64,000 nt of DNA, taken from NCBI RefSeq assembly GCF_014207095.1, contig NZ_JACHBG010000001.1:248001-312000 (forward strand), in the 5' to 3' direction. The translations under genes and the position numbers were made by a program. This DNA is from Martinezella lusitana (GTDB lineage: Bacteria > Pseudomonadota > Alphaproteobacteria > Rhizobiales > Rhizobiaceae). Below, in pieces: positions 40,884 to 50,151 of the stretch (its first letter is position 1; each line of letters begins with the position of its first letter). The notes under the pieces are model-generated. The model searched no databases, had not been told where the DNA came from, and worked only from the letters and a program-made list of their open reading frames with translations.

Positions 40884-41945
40884 TTAGAACGTGCGCTGGA
40901 AGCGCAGGATACCGGCCCACTGGTCCTGGTTGATGGAGTCCCAGTTGGTGTAGGATACTTCCGGCGTGATCTGCAGGTTCTTAACCGGGGTCCACTTGAC
41001 GTTCGCGGTAGCAGCGAAGATCTTGGAGTCGGTGTAGGCAACCTGAGCGTTGGCCTGCAGCTTGCTGTTGATCGGAACGGTCACGCCGGTCCAGAGGGCC
41101 CAGTCGCCCCAGCCGATCGGCTTGGCAGGGCCAGCGCCGTTCGAGCTTGCGTACTTGTTGAGCTTGTCGCCGTTGGTGTTCCAGCCACCCATCAAGAAGG
41201 CCTTGAAGACGCCAAAGTCGGCATCGACGCGAGCCTTGACAGCGCCTTCTTCAACGATCGAGTCGTAGCCGCCGACGACCTTGAAGCCGAAGTTGCCAGC
41301 CTTGTAGCCAACACCTGCAACGACGTCCGGCAGGTAGTGGTTGGAGCTGTCTTCACCGTTCACGCCGGTGGCGCCGGTGCCGGAGTTGCTGTCTTCGAGC
41401 GAGACCACGGCCGTGAAGCCGTTGCCGGCATCGTAGTTGTAGGTCAACTGGTTCAGTTCGTACGGGCCGTCATAGACCACGTCGTCGTTCATGACGCCGC
41501 CAGCATAGCCGATGTACGAGTTGTACTGCGAGTCAGCCTTACCGACGAGGAAGCCACCGAGGCTGATGTTCGCGAATACCAGCTTCGTGGTGGTAGCGCC
41601 GCCATCCTGCCAGTCCCAACGCATGACCATGTTGGTCTTCAGCGGACCGAATTCGGTGTCCGATGCAGTATCGAGGCTCAGCTGAGCGCGGGTGTGCCAC
41701 AGCGTGCCGAAACGGTCAGCCGGGTTGTAAGCATTGTACCACTTGCCTTCGGTACGGACGTAGCCGCCGATCTTGAGGCAGGTTTCCGTGCCCGGAATGA
41801 AGAAATAACCAGCGCCGTATGCGTCGCAAATACGGACGTATTCGAGCGGTTCCGGCTCAGCGGCGACGATGGCATCAGCTGCCTGAGCGCCAGAAACTGC
41901 TGCGAGAGCAGCAGCGGAGCCGAGAAGAAGGCTCTTGATGTTCAT
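40884..41945 (-). CDS. ropA: Alphaproteobacterial general porin (RopA/Omp2b type)
   Basis: A 353-residue outer-membrane beta-barrel: signal MNIKSLLLGSAAALAAVSGA cleaved near AQAADA, then the family opening PEPLEYVRICDAYGAGYFFI and CLKIGGYVRTEGKWYN, an acidic constriction-type loop and a terminal phenylalanine (GILRFQRTF) as required for BAM recognition. It forms a trimeric channel for small solutes. The ATG at 41945 follows GGAG. Codon use is strongly biased, as in highly expressed genes. Long A+T-rich upstream region. Confidence 0.94.
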   Translation of the reverse strand: MNIKSLLLGSAAALAAVSGAQAADAIVAAEPEPLEYVRICDAYGAGYFFIPGTETCLKIGGYVRTEGKWYNAYNPADRFGTLWHTRAQLSLDTASDTEFGPLKTNMVMRWDWQDGGATTTKLVFANISLGGFLVGKADSQYNSYIGYAGGVMNDDVVYDGPYELNQLTYNYDAGNGFTAVVSLEDSNSGTGATGVNGEDSSNHYLPDVVAGVGYKAGNFGFKVVGGYDSIVEEGAVKARVDADFGVFKAFLMGGWNTNGDKLNKYASSNGAGPAKPIGWGDWALWTGVTVPINSKLQANAQVAYTDSKIFAATANVKWTPVKNLQITPEVSYTNWDSINQDQWAGILRFQRTF

Positions 41946-42375
41946 AAAAACTCCAATCCAATATAGATTGGGCACAGGCAATCGCGCCGAAAAATCGACG
42001 TGCCCTAACCCTATCCCTGTTTAAATACCCCGACTCGGGAGAAACGGGCCCCACCCGCTTCTGGTCCTATTAGAGAGGAACTCCTGTAAAGTTATATGAT
42101 ATATTTTTCTCAGCTTCGCATTTTTGTGATTTAAAAATTTTAGTTGCACGAATGCCACATATACCAACAGAAATAGTAAGTTGTACGTAATATTGTCTTG
42201 GTAATAGTCATTTTGAGAAACGAAAGGGCCGCTATACTTCCTTTGGTTGCGTCGGATATACTTGAATGAGCGCTGAAAGTGCACGTGAGCGGCGCTTGCG
42301 GCCAAGACGTTACGACGGCGTATCGAATGTGTCAGCCGTCGAAGACTCTTATAAGGGAATGGCGCTTTTCGAAGT
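41946..42375. other. A+T-rich region upstream of the porin gene
   Basis: A 430-bp gap, markedly A+T-rich at 42080-42210, which fits a strong porin promoter and regulator-binding region (OmpR-type in relatives, not demonstrated). A 94-codon frame (42021-42305, minus) lacks a credible start and protein pattern and is not called. Confidence 0.5.
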
Positions 42376-42735
42376 TTACGCGGTTCGTTTGGTGGCTGAA
42401 GCTACGACCTTGCTCAGAACCGATCCGAGCATGATGCCCCAAAGCCCGCTGATCATGCCGACGACGATGTCGAGCGTCGAGCCGTAATTGCCGTTGGCGA
42501 GGAAATGCGACAGGCAAAGCACCAGCACGCTGCCGATCATCAGGAGGCAGGTGAAGGAAGGGGACTGCGGATAGGCAAGGCGAGCAAGCATGCCGGCAAT
42601 GCACAGTGCGCCGGCGCGCAGGATGTCAAATGGATTGCCGAACGCGACCTGCCAATTGAGATGCGCAAGGGTCACGGCCACGAGGGCCGCGATATAAGTC
42701 CATGCGATTATCTTCAAAAACCGGTCTGAGATCAT
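42376..42735 (-). CDS. Small polytopic membrane protein (VanZ-like size)
   Basis: A 119-residue protein with about four hydrophobic helices (IIAWTYIAALVAVTLAHLNW; ILRAGALCIAGMLARLA; FTCLLMIGSVLVLCLSHFLA; IVVGMISGLWGIMLGSVLSK). Conserved glycine/proline positions in GNPFDILRAG and the late DIVVGMISGLWGIMLG recall VanZ-like/YdjM-type small membrane proteins, but no motif is decisive. Function unknown. Confidence 0.65.
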   Translation of the reverse strand: MISDRFLKIIAWTYIAALVAVTLAHLNWQVAFGNPFDILRAGALCIAGMLARLAYPQSPSFTCLLMIGSVLVLCLSHFLANGNYGSTLDIVVGMISGLWGIMLGSVLSKVVASATKRTA

Positions 42736-42759
42736 GGGGCGATGATATAGCAGCCGCGC

Positions 42760-42945
42760 TTGCGAACACTAGCCTAGTCTTGCTTCAGAGAGCACGCCGC
42801 GCCGCATTTGGATGCGCACATTTTATGTGTCAGCGAAATATTATGTTGCGGCTCGGAAGCGCTTGCGGCGTAATTCAGCCCTTTATTCGCCATTTTGGCA
42901 TGAGCGTAGGGCCGCCCGTGCGGCTGCCCTACGACGTCTTTTTGA
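42760..42945 (+). ncRNA. Candidate plus-strand small RNA (boundaries approximate)
   Basis: The only support is an intrinsic terminator on the plus strand (42905-42945) with no plus-strand gene before it. The interval lies between two leftward genes and contains no frame with a good start. The 5' end is not defined; no clear promoter was found. Could also be a relic terminator. Confidence 0.3.
42905..42945 (+). terminator. Orphan intrinsic terminator on the plus strand
   Basis: CGTAGGGC (42905-42912) pairs with GCCCTACG (42926-42933), with an inner CGC/GCG, and is followed by ACGTCTTTTTG. The minus strand has no T-run after the stem, so it faces rightward although flanking genes run leftward. 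Confidence 0.65.
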
Positions 42946-42956
42946 ACACGCCTAAC

Positions 42957-42999
42957 GCATGTCGCGCAAGAATGGGCGGCGGTTTTGCGCTAACGATGC
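42957..42999. repeat. Rhizobial intergenic repeat (partial copy 2)
   Basis: GCATGTCGCGCAAGAATG...GGCGGTTTTGCGCTAACGATG parallels 13362-13406 (GCATGTCGCGCCAAAGCG...GCGGTTTTGCCATAACGACA). Only the first half is kept. It ends 4 bp from the stop codon of the MFS gene. Confidence 0.6.
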
Positions 43000-43002
43000 G
43001 GC

Positions 43003-44565
43003 TCAGGCCTTCTTTACGCGGAGCACTTCCTCTTCCTCCGGCAAGGGAGTTGCATCTTCGGCCATGTCGGCCGATGCGCCTCTGCCGAGGAAGGTGAAAA
43101 CCACGATTGCGGTTATGGCGGTGATCGCGGTCAGCAGCCAGAGCAGCGAACTGAAGGCATTGCCGTAGCCGCTAATCAGCGCATCGTGGCTGATCGCCGG
43201 TACATTCGATGCGGCGGCGGCAAGATCGCCTGTGACAAGCCGCTGGGCCGCAGATGAAGCCTGCCCACTCGCCGTCGCGCCGAGATTCGACTGAATGAAC
43301 GCGGAGAGGATGGCGCTGACGACCGCAAGCGCAACCCCTTCGCCGGCGACGCGCGTTGTGCTGAAGATGCCGGTCGCCATGCCGGCGCGCTCTTTCGGAA
43401 CCACGCTGACGGCAAGCCCGTCCATCAGGCCCCAGGGCAGGCTGATGCCGACGCCGATCGTCAGCAGCGGACCGATCAATGCCGATGCCGGGGAGCCTGC
43501 GGCAAAATGGCTGAGCCAGAAGAGACCGGCTGCCGAAACGATGAGGCCGCTGCCGCAGATCGTTGCGGCACTGAACCACCGGGTCAGAAGGCCGGCGGCG
43601 ATAGGCAGGATGAGAAGCGGAGCCGAAAGCGCGATCATCGTCCGCCCGGCCGCAATCTCGCTCATGCCCTCGATCCCGACGAAGCGCACCGGCAGCAGGA
43701 TCAGGAGGACGACGAAGGCATAAGCGGGTGCCGCCGCAAGTAGTTGCACGCCGACGAAGCGCGGATAGCGAAACAGGGTGAGATCCAGCATCGGCCGCTT
43801 CACCGAGCGTTCGATGATGCCGAAGACGAGGAACAGCAAGGCTGCGCCGACAAGCAGAGCAATGACAAGCGGATCGCTCCAGCCGGTCTCCGGCGCGCGC
43901 AGCATGCCATAGGTGAAAAGCGTCAGCGCAAGGGTGAAGCTTAGCGCGCCCGGCCAATCGAGTCCGGCTGTATCGGGATCGCGGGATTCGCGCAGATGAT
44001 ATGCGCCGAGGCCGAGTGCGAGCAGCGCCAACACGACCACGAGGAGAAAGATCGATGGCCAGCCGAAAGCATCGATCATCAAGCCCGAAGCGATCGGCCC
44101 GAAGGCGAGACCCACGCCGAAGCTGGAGCCGACGATGCTGAAAGCCCGCATACGTGCGCTGCCGTCGAATTCCTGCGCGAGCGAGGCCATGCCGCCGGAG
44201 AAGGCGGCAGCGGCGCCCAAACCTTGCAATGCCCGCAAGATGTCGAAGAGGACGATATTGCCGGCAAAGGCGAGGCCTGCTGAAAACAGGGCGAAACAGC
44301 CGACGCCCACCAGGAAGATGCGTCGCCGACCGAAGCTGTCGGCCAGTGCACCTGCGACCATCAGGCTGCTGCCGAAGGTTAGCATGAAGGCGTTGGTCAC
44401 CCAGTTGAGGGCGATGGGGCTGCCACCAAGCGTCCGGCTGATCGCCGGCAGCGCGACGGCTGGACCTGTAAATGTCAGGGGCATGGCTGCAGCGGCGCAG
44501 CAGACTGCCACGAGAACAAAGAATTTTTCGGTCGGACTTGCGACCTGTGTCTTGGGCGAGATCAT
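43003..44565 (-). CDS. MFS drug exporter, DHA2 (EmrB/QacA) type
   Basis: A 520-residue, 14-helix transporter: FTGPAVALPAISRTLGGSPI, motif A GALADSFGRRRIFLVG, motif C-like GPIASGLMIDAFGWPSIFLL, LRESRDPDTAGLDWPGALS. It is expected to exchange protons for organic toxicants or antibiotics. It diverges from a LysR gene across 174 bp, the usual layout of a regulator controlling its exporter. Confidence 0.9.
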   Translation of the reverse strand: MISPKTQVASPTEKFFVLVAVCCAAAAMPLTFTGPAVALPAISRTLGGSPIALNWVTNAFMLTFGSSLMVAGALADSFGRRRIFLVGVGCFALFSAGLAFAGNIVLFDILRALQGLGAAAAFSGGMASLAQEFDGSARMRAFSIVGSSFGVGLAFGPIASGLMIDAFGWPSIFLLVVVLALLALGLGAYHLRESRDPDTAGLDWPGALSFTLALTLFTYGMLRAPETGWSDPLVIALLVGAALLFLVFGIIERSVKRPMLDLTLFRYPRFVGVQLLAAAPAYAFVVLLILLPVRFVGIEGMSEIAAGRTMIALSAPLLILPIAAGLLTRWFSAATICGSGLIVSAAGLFWLSHFAAGSPASALIGPLLTIGVGISLPWGLMDGLAVSVVPKERAGMATGIFSTTRVAGEGVALAVVSAILSAFIQSNLGATASGQASSAAQRLVTGDLAAAASNVPAISHDALISGYGNAFSSLLWLLTAITAITAIVVFTFLGRGASADMAEDATPLPEEEEVLRVKKA

Positions 44566-44700
44566 CGGGATTCCCGTTGGGTTCGAGCAAGGAAAGCCGT
44601 GGGTATCCCTGGGAGTGGGTGCGTCGAGCGCCGTTGCCCGCGGCTTTAAGTTACCCAGTCAGGATAGTTTTGCTGTAATTCTATGATAATGGGGCTATAG

Positions 44701-44717
44701 TTCCGCATATATCGGAA
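44701..44717. promoter_or_regulatory. Candidate LysR operator between exporter and regulator
   Basis: TTCCG-CATATAT-CGGAA, a perfect inverted repeat with 7-bp spacer, 23 bp upstream of the LysR ATG. Dyads of this type are LysR recognition sites (T-N11-A); the call is by position and symmetry. Confidence 0.4.
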
Positions 44718-44739
44718 AAAAACGCTCGGATGGAGTGCC

Positions 44740-45663
44740 ATGGATCGCCTGAGTGGCCTGAATGCTTTTGTGCGGACCGCCGATCTCGGCAGTTTCGCAG
44801 CCGCAGGGCGCGTGCTCGGTCTGTCGGCTTCCGCGGTCGGTAAGGCGGTGACCACTCTGGAGCGGCAACTCGGCGTCCGGCTGCTGCAGCGCTCCACCCG
44901 CAGCATTCGTTTGACCGAGGAGGGGCGCCTCTTTCACGAGCGCTGCCGGCGCGTGCTCGATGATCTCGACGATGCCCAGGCCTCGCTTGCGCAGGCTGTG
45001 GCGGTGCCGCGCGGAAGGCTACGCGTCAGCGTGCCCATCGTCAGTTATCATTTCCTGCTGCCGGTGGTGCCGGAATTCGTAACTCGCTATCCCGAGGTCG
45101 AACTCGATATCGATTTCAACGACCGCATTGTCGACATGATCGAGGAGGGCGTCGATGTCGCGATCCGCAGCGGCGACCTACCGGATTCACGGTTGATGTC
45201 GCGCACCCTGCGGCCATTCCAGATGTTGCTTTGTGCCGCCCCCTCTTATCTGGAGCGCCACGGCACACCCGATTGTCCGAGGGCGCTCAACGAGCACTCA
45301 GCGGTGCGCTTCCGATTTCCCAATAGCGGCAAGCTGCAGGAGTGGCCTTTGAGCCTGCCTGAAGGCGAGCCGGATCTGCGCATCAGAACGGCATTCTCCT
45401 GCAACAATATGGAGGCGGTGCGCGGCGCGACCGTCGCCGGGCTTGGCATCGGGTGCATGCCGGATTTCCTTGTGCGTAGTTCGCTTGCCGAAGGTAAGCT
45501 GCTAACCGTTCTTGATGATTTTATCGATGAACCCGGCCACTTCCATATGCTCTGGCCATCGAGCCGCCACCTGTCGCCCAAGGTCCGGGTATTCGTCGAT
45601 TTTCTCGGCGAGCGGCTGTTCGCGAAGAGCTGCGATATCTTGCCCGCGGCACCCAACGCATGA
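44740..45663 (+). CDS. LysR-family transcriptional regulator
   Basis: A 307-residue LTTR: HTH at residues about 18-60 (FAAAGRVLGLSASAVGKAVT), SIRLTEEGRLFHERCRRVLD, then a periplasmic-binding-like effector domain (YHFLLPVVPEFVTRYPEVEL, IDFNDRIVDMIEEGVDVAIR). The CrgA/AphB-like subclass is suggested by GRLRVSVPIVSYHFLLP. Probably controls the divergent MFS exporter. Confidence 0.93.
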   Translation: MDRLSGLNAFVRTADLGSFAAAGRVLGLSASAVGKAVTTLERQLGVRLLQRSTRSIRLTEEGRLFHERCRRVLDDLDDAQASLAQAVAVPRGRLRVSVPIVSYHFLLPVVPEFVTRYPEVELDIDFNDRIVDMIEEGVDVAIRSGDLPDSRLMSRTLRPFQMLLCAAPSYLERHGTPDCPRALNEHSAVRFRFPNSGKLQEWPLSLPEGEPDLRIRTAFSCNNMEAVRGATVAGLGIGCMPDFLVRSSLAEGKLLTVLDDFIDEPGHFHMLWPSSRHLSPKVRVFVDFLGERLFAKSCDILPAAPNA

Positions 45664-45754
45664 ACAAGGGGCTAAGTCGGCTCGTCTTCGACACTCGTGC
45701 GAGATTGCGGATTGAGCCGATAGTCGTCACTTTAGCTTCGGCAGCCAGCTTCGA

Positions 45755-46216
45755 TCATGACAATTGCAGTTTGTAACCGACGTGGGTGGGCTCAAAACCC
45801 ATCCGATCGTAGAAGCGGTGCGCATCAGGACGTGCCTTGTCGGTGGTCAGCTGCATCAAGGCGCATCCGTGTGAGCGGCTATAGTCGATGGCCCATTTGA
45901 ACATGGCCTCGCCGATCTGTTCGTTTCGCCTTGAATGGGAAACTCGCACACTTTCGATCTGGGCACGCTTGGCCCCTCGGCGCGACAGCCCGGGGATAAT
46001 CGTCAGCTGAAATGTCCCGACGATCTCGCTTCCATCCTCGACAACGCACAGAAACTGATTGGGATCAGCTTCGATCTCGGAAAATGCTTCGCGGTATTGA
46101 GCCGCATCCTCCGGCCGGACCGCTTCTCTCGCGGCACCTAGAACGTCGTCCGCGAGTAAGGTCACTATCGTTGTCAGGTCGGCGGCGGACGCCCTGCGAA
46201 AGACCAATTGCGTCAA
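45755..46216 (-). CDS. GNAT family N-acetyltransferase
   Basis: A 153-residue acetyltransferase: VFRRASAADLTTIVTLLADD, acetyl-CoA loop RVSHSRRNEQIGEAMFKWAI, and MQLTTDKARPDAHRFYDRMGF. The start is taken as TTG 46216 with AAGGAACC 8 nt upstream; a longer frame from 46300 lacks such a site and would encode a poor N-terminus. The substrate is unknown. Confidence 0.85.
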   Translation of the reverse strand: MTQLVFRRASAADLTTIVTLLADDVLGAAREAVRPEDAAQYREAFSEIEADPNQFLCVVEDGSEIVGTFQLTIIPGLSRRGAKRAQIESVRVSHSRRNEQIGEAMFKWAIDYSRSHGCALMQLTTDKARPDAHRFYDRMGFEPTHVGYKLQLS

Positions 46217-46443
46217 GCTTTGGGTTCCTTGTTTCAATCCTGCCGTAATCGAGGCAACCACGATCCGACTTCGCTTCAAGCCTATCGCAGCCATGAGCAA
46301 GCCCGATATTTCCTCTTATCTCAGAGTTCCAACGACTGCTAAGGGCCGAAAGCTCCCTTCGATGGCAGCATTTGCCATATTGACCGCAAATCGAACCGCG
46401 CGATACCAAGACCGCCTGCAACCGCCAAGATGTGGGGATCACG

Positions 46444-47502
46444 ATGAGCCGTTTCTGGAGTCCTGTTGTTCATTCCTTGATCCCCTATGTCGCCGGCGAG
46501 CAGCCTGCCATGAGCGATATTGCCAAGCTGAACACCAATGAAAACCCTTACGGTCCTTCTCCGCTTGCGCTGGAGGCGATCTCGAAGGCCGTATCCGACA
46601 CGCTGCGGCTCTATCCGGATCCGACGGCGCGTGGACTGAGGGCTGCCATCGCTGCAAGCTATGGGCTGGACAAGGACGAGGTTTTTATCGGCAATGGGTC
46701 GGATGAAGTCCTTGCGCATACATTCCAGGCGCTGCTCAATCACGAAGAGCCTCTGCTGTTCCCTGATATCACCTACAGTTTCTATCCGACCTATTGCCGT
46801 CTCTATGGCATCGAGTTTCGGGAAGTGGCTCTCGACGCCAGGATGCGGGTTCGGGTCGCCGATTACCGCCAATCCTGCGGCGCGATCATCCTGCCCAATC
46901 CCAACGCTCCCACAGGGATCGGCCTGCCAATTGCCGATATCGAAACCCTTGTGCGGGAGCACCCTGAGCAGGTTGTCGTGATCGACGAAGCCTATGTGGA
47001 TTTCGGTGGCGAAAGCGCCATTCCGCTGGTGCGCAAATACCGCAATCTCCTGGTGGTCCAGACATTTTCGAAGTCTCGCGGGCTTGCCGGGCTTCGTGTC
47101 GGCTTCGCCGTTGGGCAAAGGCCGTTGATCGAGGCACTGGAGCGCGTCAAGGATAGCTTCAACTCCTATCCCATCGACAGGCTCACCTTGGCCGGCGCCA
47201 TTGCTGCCTGGGAGGATCGCGACTGGTTCGAGCGTCACCGCGCGCTGGTTATTGCGACTAGGGGTCGCTTGGGTATTGCACTTCAAGCACTCGGCTTCGT
47301 GGTGCTTCCGTCTTCTGCCAATTTTGTGTTTGCAAGACACGCCAGCAAACCGGGCGCGGACCTGGCGGCGGAGCTAAGGAGCAGGGGGGTACTGATCAGG
47401 AGATTTTCAGGAGCCCGCATTAGCGACTTCTTGCGCATCTCTATCGGAACGGATGCCGAATGCGATCGGCTGTTGGCAGCGCTCGACGACATATTGCGCT
47501 GA
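46444..47502 (+). CDS. hisC: Histidinol-phosphate aminotransferase (HisC-type)
   Basis: A 352-residue fold-I PLP aminotransferase: [69 protein letters not shown] and the PLP lysine in [18 protein letters not shown]. It converts imidazole-acetol phosphate to histidinol phosphate; some relatives act on aromatic amino acids. No his genes lie near, so it may be one of several paralogues. ATG 46444 chosen. Confidence 0.9.
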   Translation: MSRFWSPVVHSLIPYVAGEQPAMSDIAKLNTNENPYGPSPLALEAISKAVSDTLRLYPDPTARGLRAAIAASYGLDKDEVFIGNGSDEVLAHTFQALLNHEEPLLFPDITYSFYPTYCRLYGIEFREVALDARMRVRVADYRQSCGAIILPNPNAPTGIGLPIADIETLVREHPEQVVVIDEAYVDFGGESAIPLVRKYRNLLVVQTFSKSRGLAGLRVGFAVGQRPLIEALERVKDSFNSYPIDRLTLAGAIAAWEDRDWFERHRALVIATRGRLGIALQALGFVVLPSSANFVFARHASKPGADLAAELRSRGVLIRRFSGARISDFLRISIGTDAECDRLLAALDDILR

Positions 47503-47534
47503 TCTGGACGAGCGCGGCGCATCATTTTTAAGAA

Positions 47535-47565
47535 GAGGCCGATCGAAATCGGCCTCTCGTTGTTT
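47535..47565. terminator. Bidirectional terminator between hisC and cysN
   Basis: GAGGCCGAT-CGAA-ATCGGCCTC is a perfect nine-pair stem with a tetraloop. TCGTTGTTT follows on the plus strand and TTCTTAAAAA on the minus strand, between two convergent genes. Confidence 0.85.
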
Positions 47566-47580
47566 CAGACTATGCCGTGA

Positions 47581-49071
47581 TCAGATGTCGCTTGCGGCGT
47601 TGCTCCAGATTTCCGCAGCCTGGGCGGCGGTCACGCGGCGAACGTCGGTTTCGTCACGACGGCTGGCGAAGAGTTCGCTTGCCATGATCTGCTCGGCGAG
47701 ATCGGCCGGCAAGGACAGGAGAACGCGCTGGCCTTCCTTGTGGATGCCGCCGATATCGGTGCGCTTGCCGGTGATCATGCCGCCGGCAACCGTATTGTTG
47801 GTTTCGGGATCGATCAGGATGAAGGAGCCCGTTGAGCGGTTCTGATCGTAGGGGTCGAAGACGGCCGCTTCATCGAAGGAAAGACGAACCTTGCCGATGG
47901 CGTTCATCCACAGGGCCTGCGCCGGTGCCCAAGCGCCGGTCTTCAGCTCCAGTTGCGCAATCGGCTGCACCTGGACGCGCTGGCGGCGGCTGCCGCTCTT
48001 CAACCAGTAACGCTTGCCGGGCTCAATGCCCTCGGGCTGCAAAGCAACGATCTGCGCGTCGAAGGAAAGGCCAGACTGCGGCTGGCTGTCGATGGCGACA
48101 ATCATGTCGCCGCGCGATACGTCGACCTGGCGGTCGAGAACGAGCGTGATCGCATCCCCGGCAACGGCAGCGTTCCGCACCAGATCGAAAGTGACGATCT
48201 TGGAGACATTGGCGACCATGCCAGACGGCAGGATCATGACGCTGTCGCCCGGCTTCACCGAGCCGCCGGCAACCGTGCCCTGATAACCGCGGAAGCTTTC
48301 GCCTGGGCGGGAGACGCGCTGCACGGAAAGGCGGAAGCCGACGGTCTGCGCCGAGCGAACGGTTGCCAGTTCCAGCGCTTCGACCAGCGTCGGGCCGCTG
48401 TACCACGGCATGACGGCCTGGCCGGAATAGACGACGTTTTCGCCCTTCAGAGCAGACATCGGGATGGCCGTGATCTGCTTGACGCCGAGCGAAAGCGCGA
48501 ACTCGCGGAAATCATGCGAGATCTTCTCGAAGCCGGCGCGGTCGTAATTCGTCAGGTCGATCTTGTTGACGGCTAGCACGAACTGCTTGATGCCGAGCAG
48601 CGAAGCGATCGTTGCGTGCCGGCGGGTCTGTTCGAGAATGCCCACGCGCGCATCGATCAACAGGACGGCGAGATCGGCAGTGGAGGCGCCGGTCGCCATG
48701 TTGCGCGTATATTGCTCGTGGCCGGGTGTGTCGGCGACGATGAAGGAGCGGTTGTCCGTCGAAAAATAGCGATAGGCGACATCGATGGTGATGCCCTGTT
48801 CGCGCTCGGCCTGCAAACCGTCGAGCAGCAGTGCGAAGTCAGGCAGGCCGAGATCGTTCTGTTTGCCGGTGGAATCGCGTCGTAGCGTGGCGGCCTGGTC
48901 TTCCTTGACCGCCTTGGTATCCCAGAGCAGACGACCGATCAGCGTCGACTTGCCGTCATCGACGCTGCCGCAGGTGATCAGGCGAAGCGGGCGCGAGTCG
49001 CGGACGGCCTTGGCTGGTTCGGCGGCAGGCCCAACAGCGGGCAGGGCGACGACGTTGGCGTTTGCGGTCAT
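47581..49071 (-). CDS. cysN: Sulfate adenylyltransferase subunit 1 (CysN)
   Basis: A 496-residue GTPase subunit of ATP sulfurylase: G1 TCGSVDDGKSTLIGRLLWD, switch and G3 DTPGHEQYTRNMAT, G4 NKIDL. It lacks a fused APS kinase domain, so this is CysN and not NodQ/CysNC. ATG 49071 is one base from the cysD stop; the frame runs upstream inside cysD. It powers APS formation in sulfate assimilation with CysD. Confidence 0.96.
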   Translation of the reverse strand: MTANANVVALPAVGPAAEPAKAVRDSRPLRLITCGSVDDGKSTLIGRLLWDTKAVKEDQAATLRRDSTGKQNDLGLPDFALLLDGLQAEREQGITIDVAYRYFSTDNRSFIVADTPGHEQYTRNMATGASTADLAVLLIDARVGILEQTRRHATIASLLGIKQFVLAVNKIDLTNYDRAGFEKISHDFREFALSLGVKQITAIPMSALKGENVVYSGQAVMPWYSGPTLVEALELATVRSAQTVGFRLSVQRVSRPGESFRGYQGTVAGGSVKPGDSVMILPSGMVANVSKIVTFDLVRNAAVAGDAITLVLDRQVDVSRGDMIVAIDSQPQSGLSFDAQIVALQPEGIEPGKRYWLKSGSRRQRVQVQPIAQLELKTGAWAPAQALWMNAIGKVRLSFDEAAVFDPYDQNRSTGSFILIDPETNNTVAGGMITGKRTDIGGIHKEGQRVLLSLPADLAEQIMASELFASRRDETDVRRVTAAQAAEIWSNAASDI

Positions 49072-49072
49072 C

Positions 49073-50026
49073 TCAGAAATATCCTTCGCGCTTCTTTTTT
49101 TCCATGGAGCCGGACTGGTCGCGGTCGATGGCGCGGCCCTGGCGTTCGGAAACCGTGGCAATTTCCAACTCAGCAATAATCTCTTCAAGGGTCGTGGCGG
49201 TAGAACGGATCGCACCTGTCAGCGGGAAGCAGCCGAGGGTACGGAAGCGGATGAGCTCTTCGCGCTTGGCCTCGCCGGGCAACAGTTCGAGCCGAGGGTC
49301 GGCCGCCATGATCATCATGCCGTCGCGCTCGACGACCGGACGTTTTGCCGCGAAATAAAGCGGCACGATCGGAATATCTTCGGCCTGGATGTAGCGCCAG
49401 ATATCGACTTCGGTCCAGTTGGACAGCGGGAAGACGCGAACGCTTTCGCCCTTGCGGATCTGGCCGTTGTAGACGTTCCAGAGTTCCGGGCGCTGGTTGC
49501 GCGGGTCCCAGCGATGGTCCGGCGTGCGGAAGGAGTAGATGCGCTCCTTGGCGCGCGAGGCCTCTTCATCGCGGCGGGCACCGCCGAAAGCGGCGTCGAA
49601 CTGGCCGGCATCGAGTGCGTGACGCAGCGCTTCCGTCTTCATGACGTCGGTATAGCGAGCCGAGCCATAGGTGAACGGGGTGATGTTCTCCGCCTTACCG
49701 CGCGGATTGATGTGCTCGATCAGATCGAGATCGTACTTCTTCACGATCTCGTCACGGAAGGTGATCATCTCGGCAAATTTCCAGCCGGTGTTCACATGCA
49801 AGAGCGGGAAGGGGACACGGCCGGGATAGAAGGCCTTGCGTGCCAGATGCAGCAGCACCGACGAATCCTTGCCGATCGAATAGAGCATGACAGGACGCTC
49901 GAATTCGGCCGCAACTTCGCGGAAGATATGAATGGCTTCGTTTTCCAGCGCCTTCAGATGCGGATCGAGCGGCGGCTTCGTGCTTTGCGGATTGGAGATT
50001 TCCGTATCCGGACGGCTATCGGGCAT
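49073..50026 (-). CDS. cysD: Sulfate adenylyltransferase subunit 2 (CysD)
   Basis: A 317-residue PP-loop enzyme forming APS from ATP and sulfate: [20 protein letters not shown] with the PP-loop, [40 protein letters not shown] and [15 protein letters not shown]. Ends [12 protein letters not shown], the conserved C-terminus. Follows cysH by 125 bp; precedes cysN directly. Confidence 0.97.
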   Translation of the reverse strand: MPDSRPDTEISNPQSTKPPLDPHLKALENEAIHIFREVAAEFERPVMLYSIGKDSSVLLHLARKAFYPGRVPFPLLHVNTGWKFAEMITFRDEIVKKYDLDLIEHINPRGKAENITPFTYGSARYTDVMKTEALRHALDAGQFDAAFGGARRDEEASRAKERIYSFRTPDHRWDPRNQRPELWNVYNGQIRKGESVRVFPLSNWTEVDIWRYIQAEDIPIVPLYFAAKRPVVERDGMMIMAADPRLELLPGEAKREELIRFRTLGCFPLTGAIRSTATTLEEIIAELEIATVSERQGRAIDRDQSGSMEKKKREGYF

Positions 50027-50151
50027 TTATAACTCCAGAACTTTCAAGTGCCCCGGCCGGAAGGCTGGCCGGAAGGAATAGATGCTATGGCTCCTGGCAG
50101 ACCGGCGGCGGTGAAACGCGCTTCGGATCGATGTCGGGAGCCGGCTGGGCT

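Noticed and set aside
42021..42305. 94-codon frame upstream of the porin gene
   Set aside because: A+T-rich noncoding leader, low-complexity translation and no ribosome-binding site.
43172..44590. 472-codon minus-strand frame overlapping the MFS exporter
   Set aside because: Same strand but different frame from the MFS gene; the arginine-rich translation without hydrophobic helices is not protein-like.
47581..49071. CysN considered as a NodQ-type CysN-CysC fusion
   Set aside because: The protein ends after the EF-Tu-like domains at 496 residues; no APS kinase P-loop follows.
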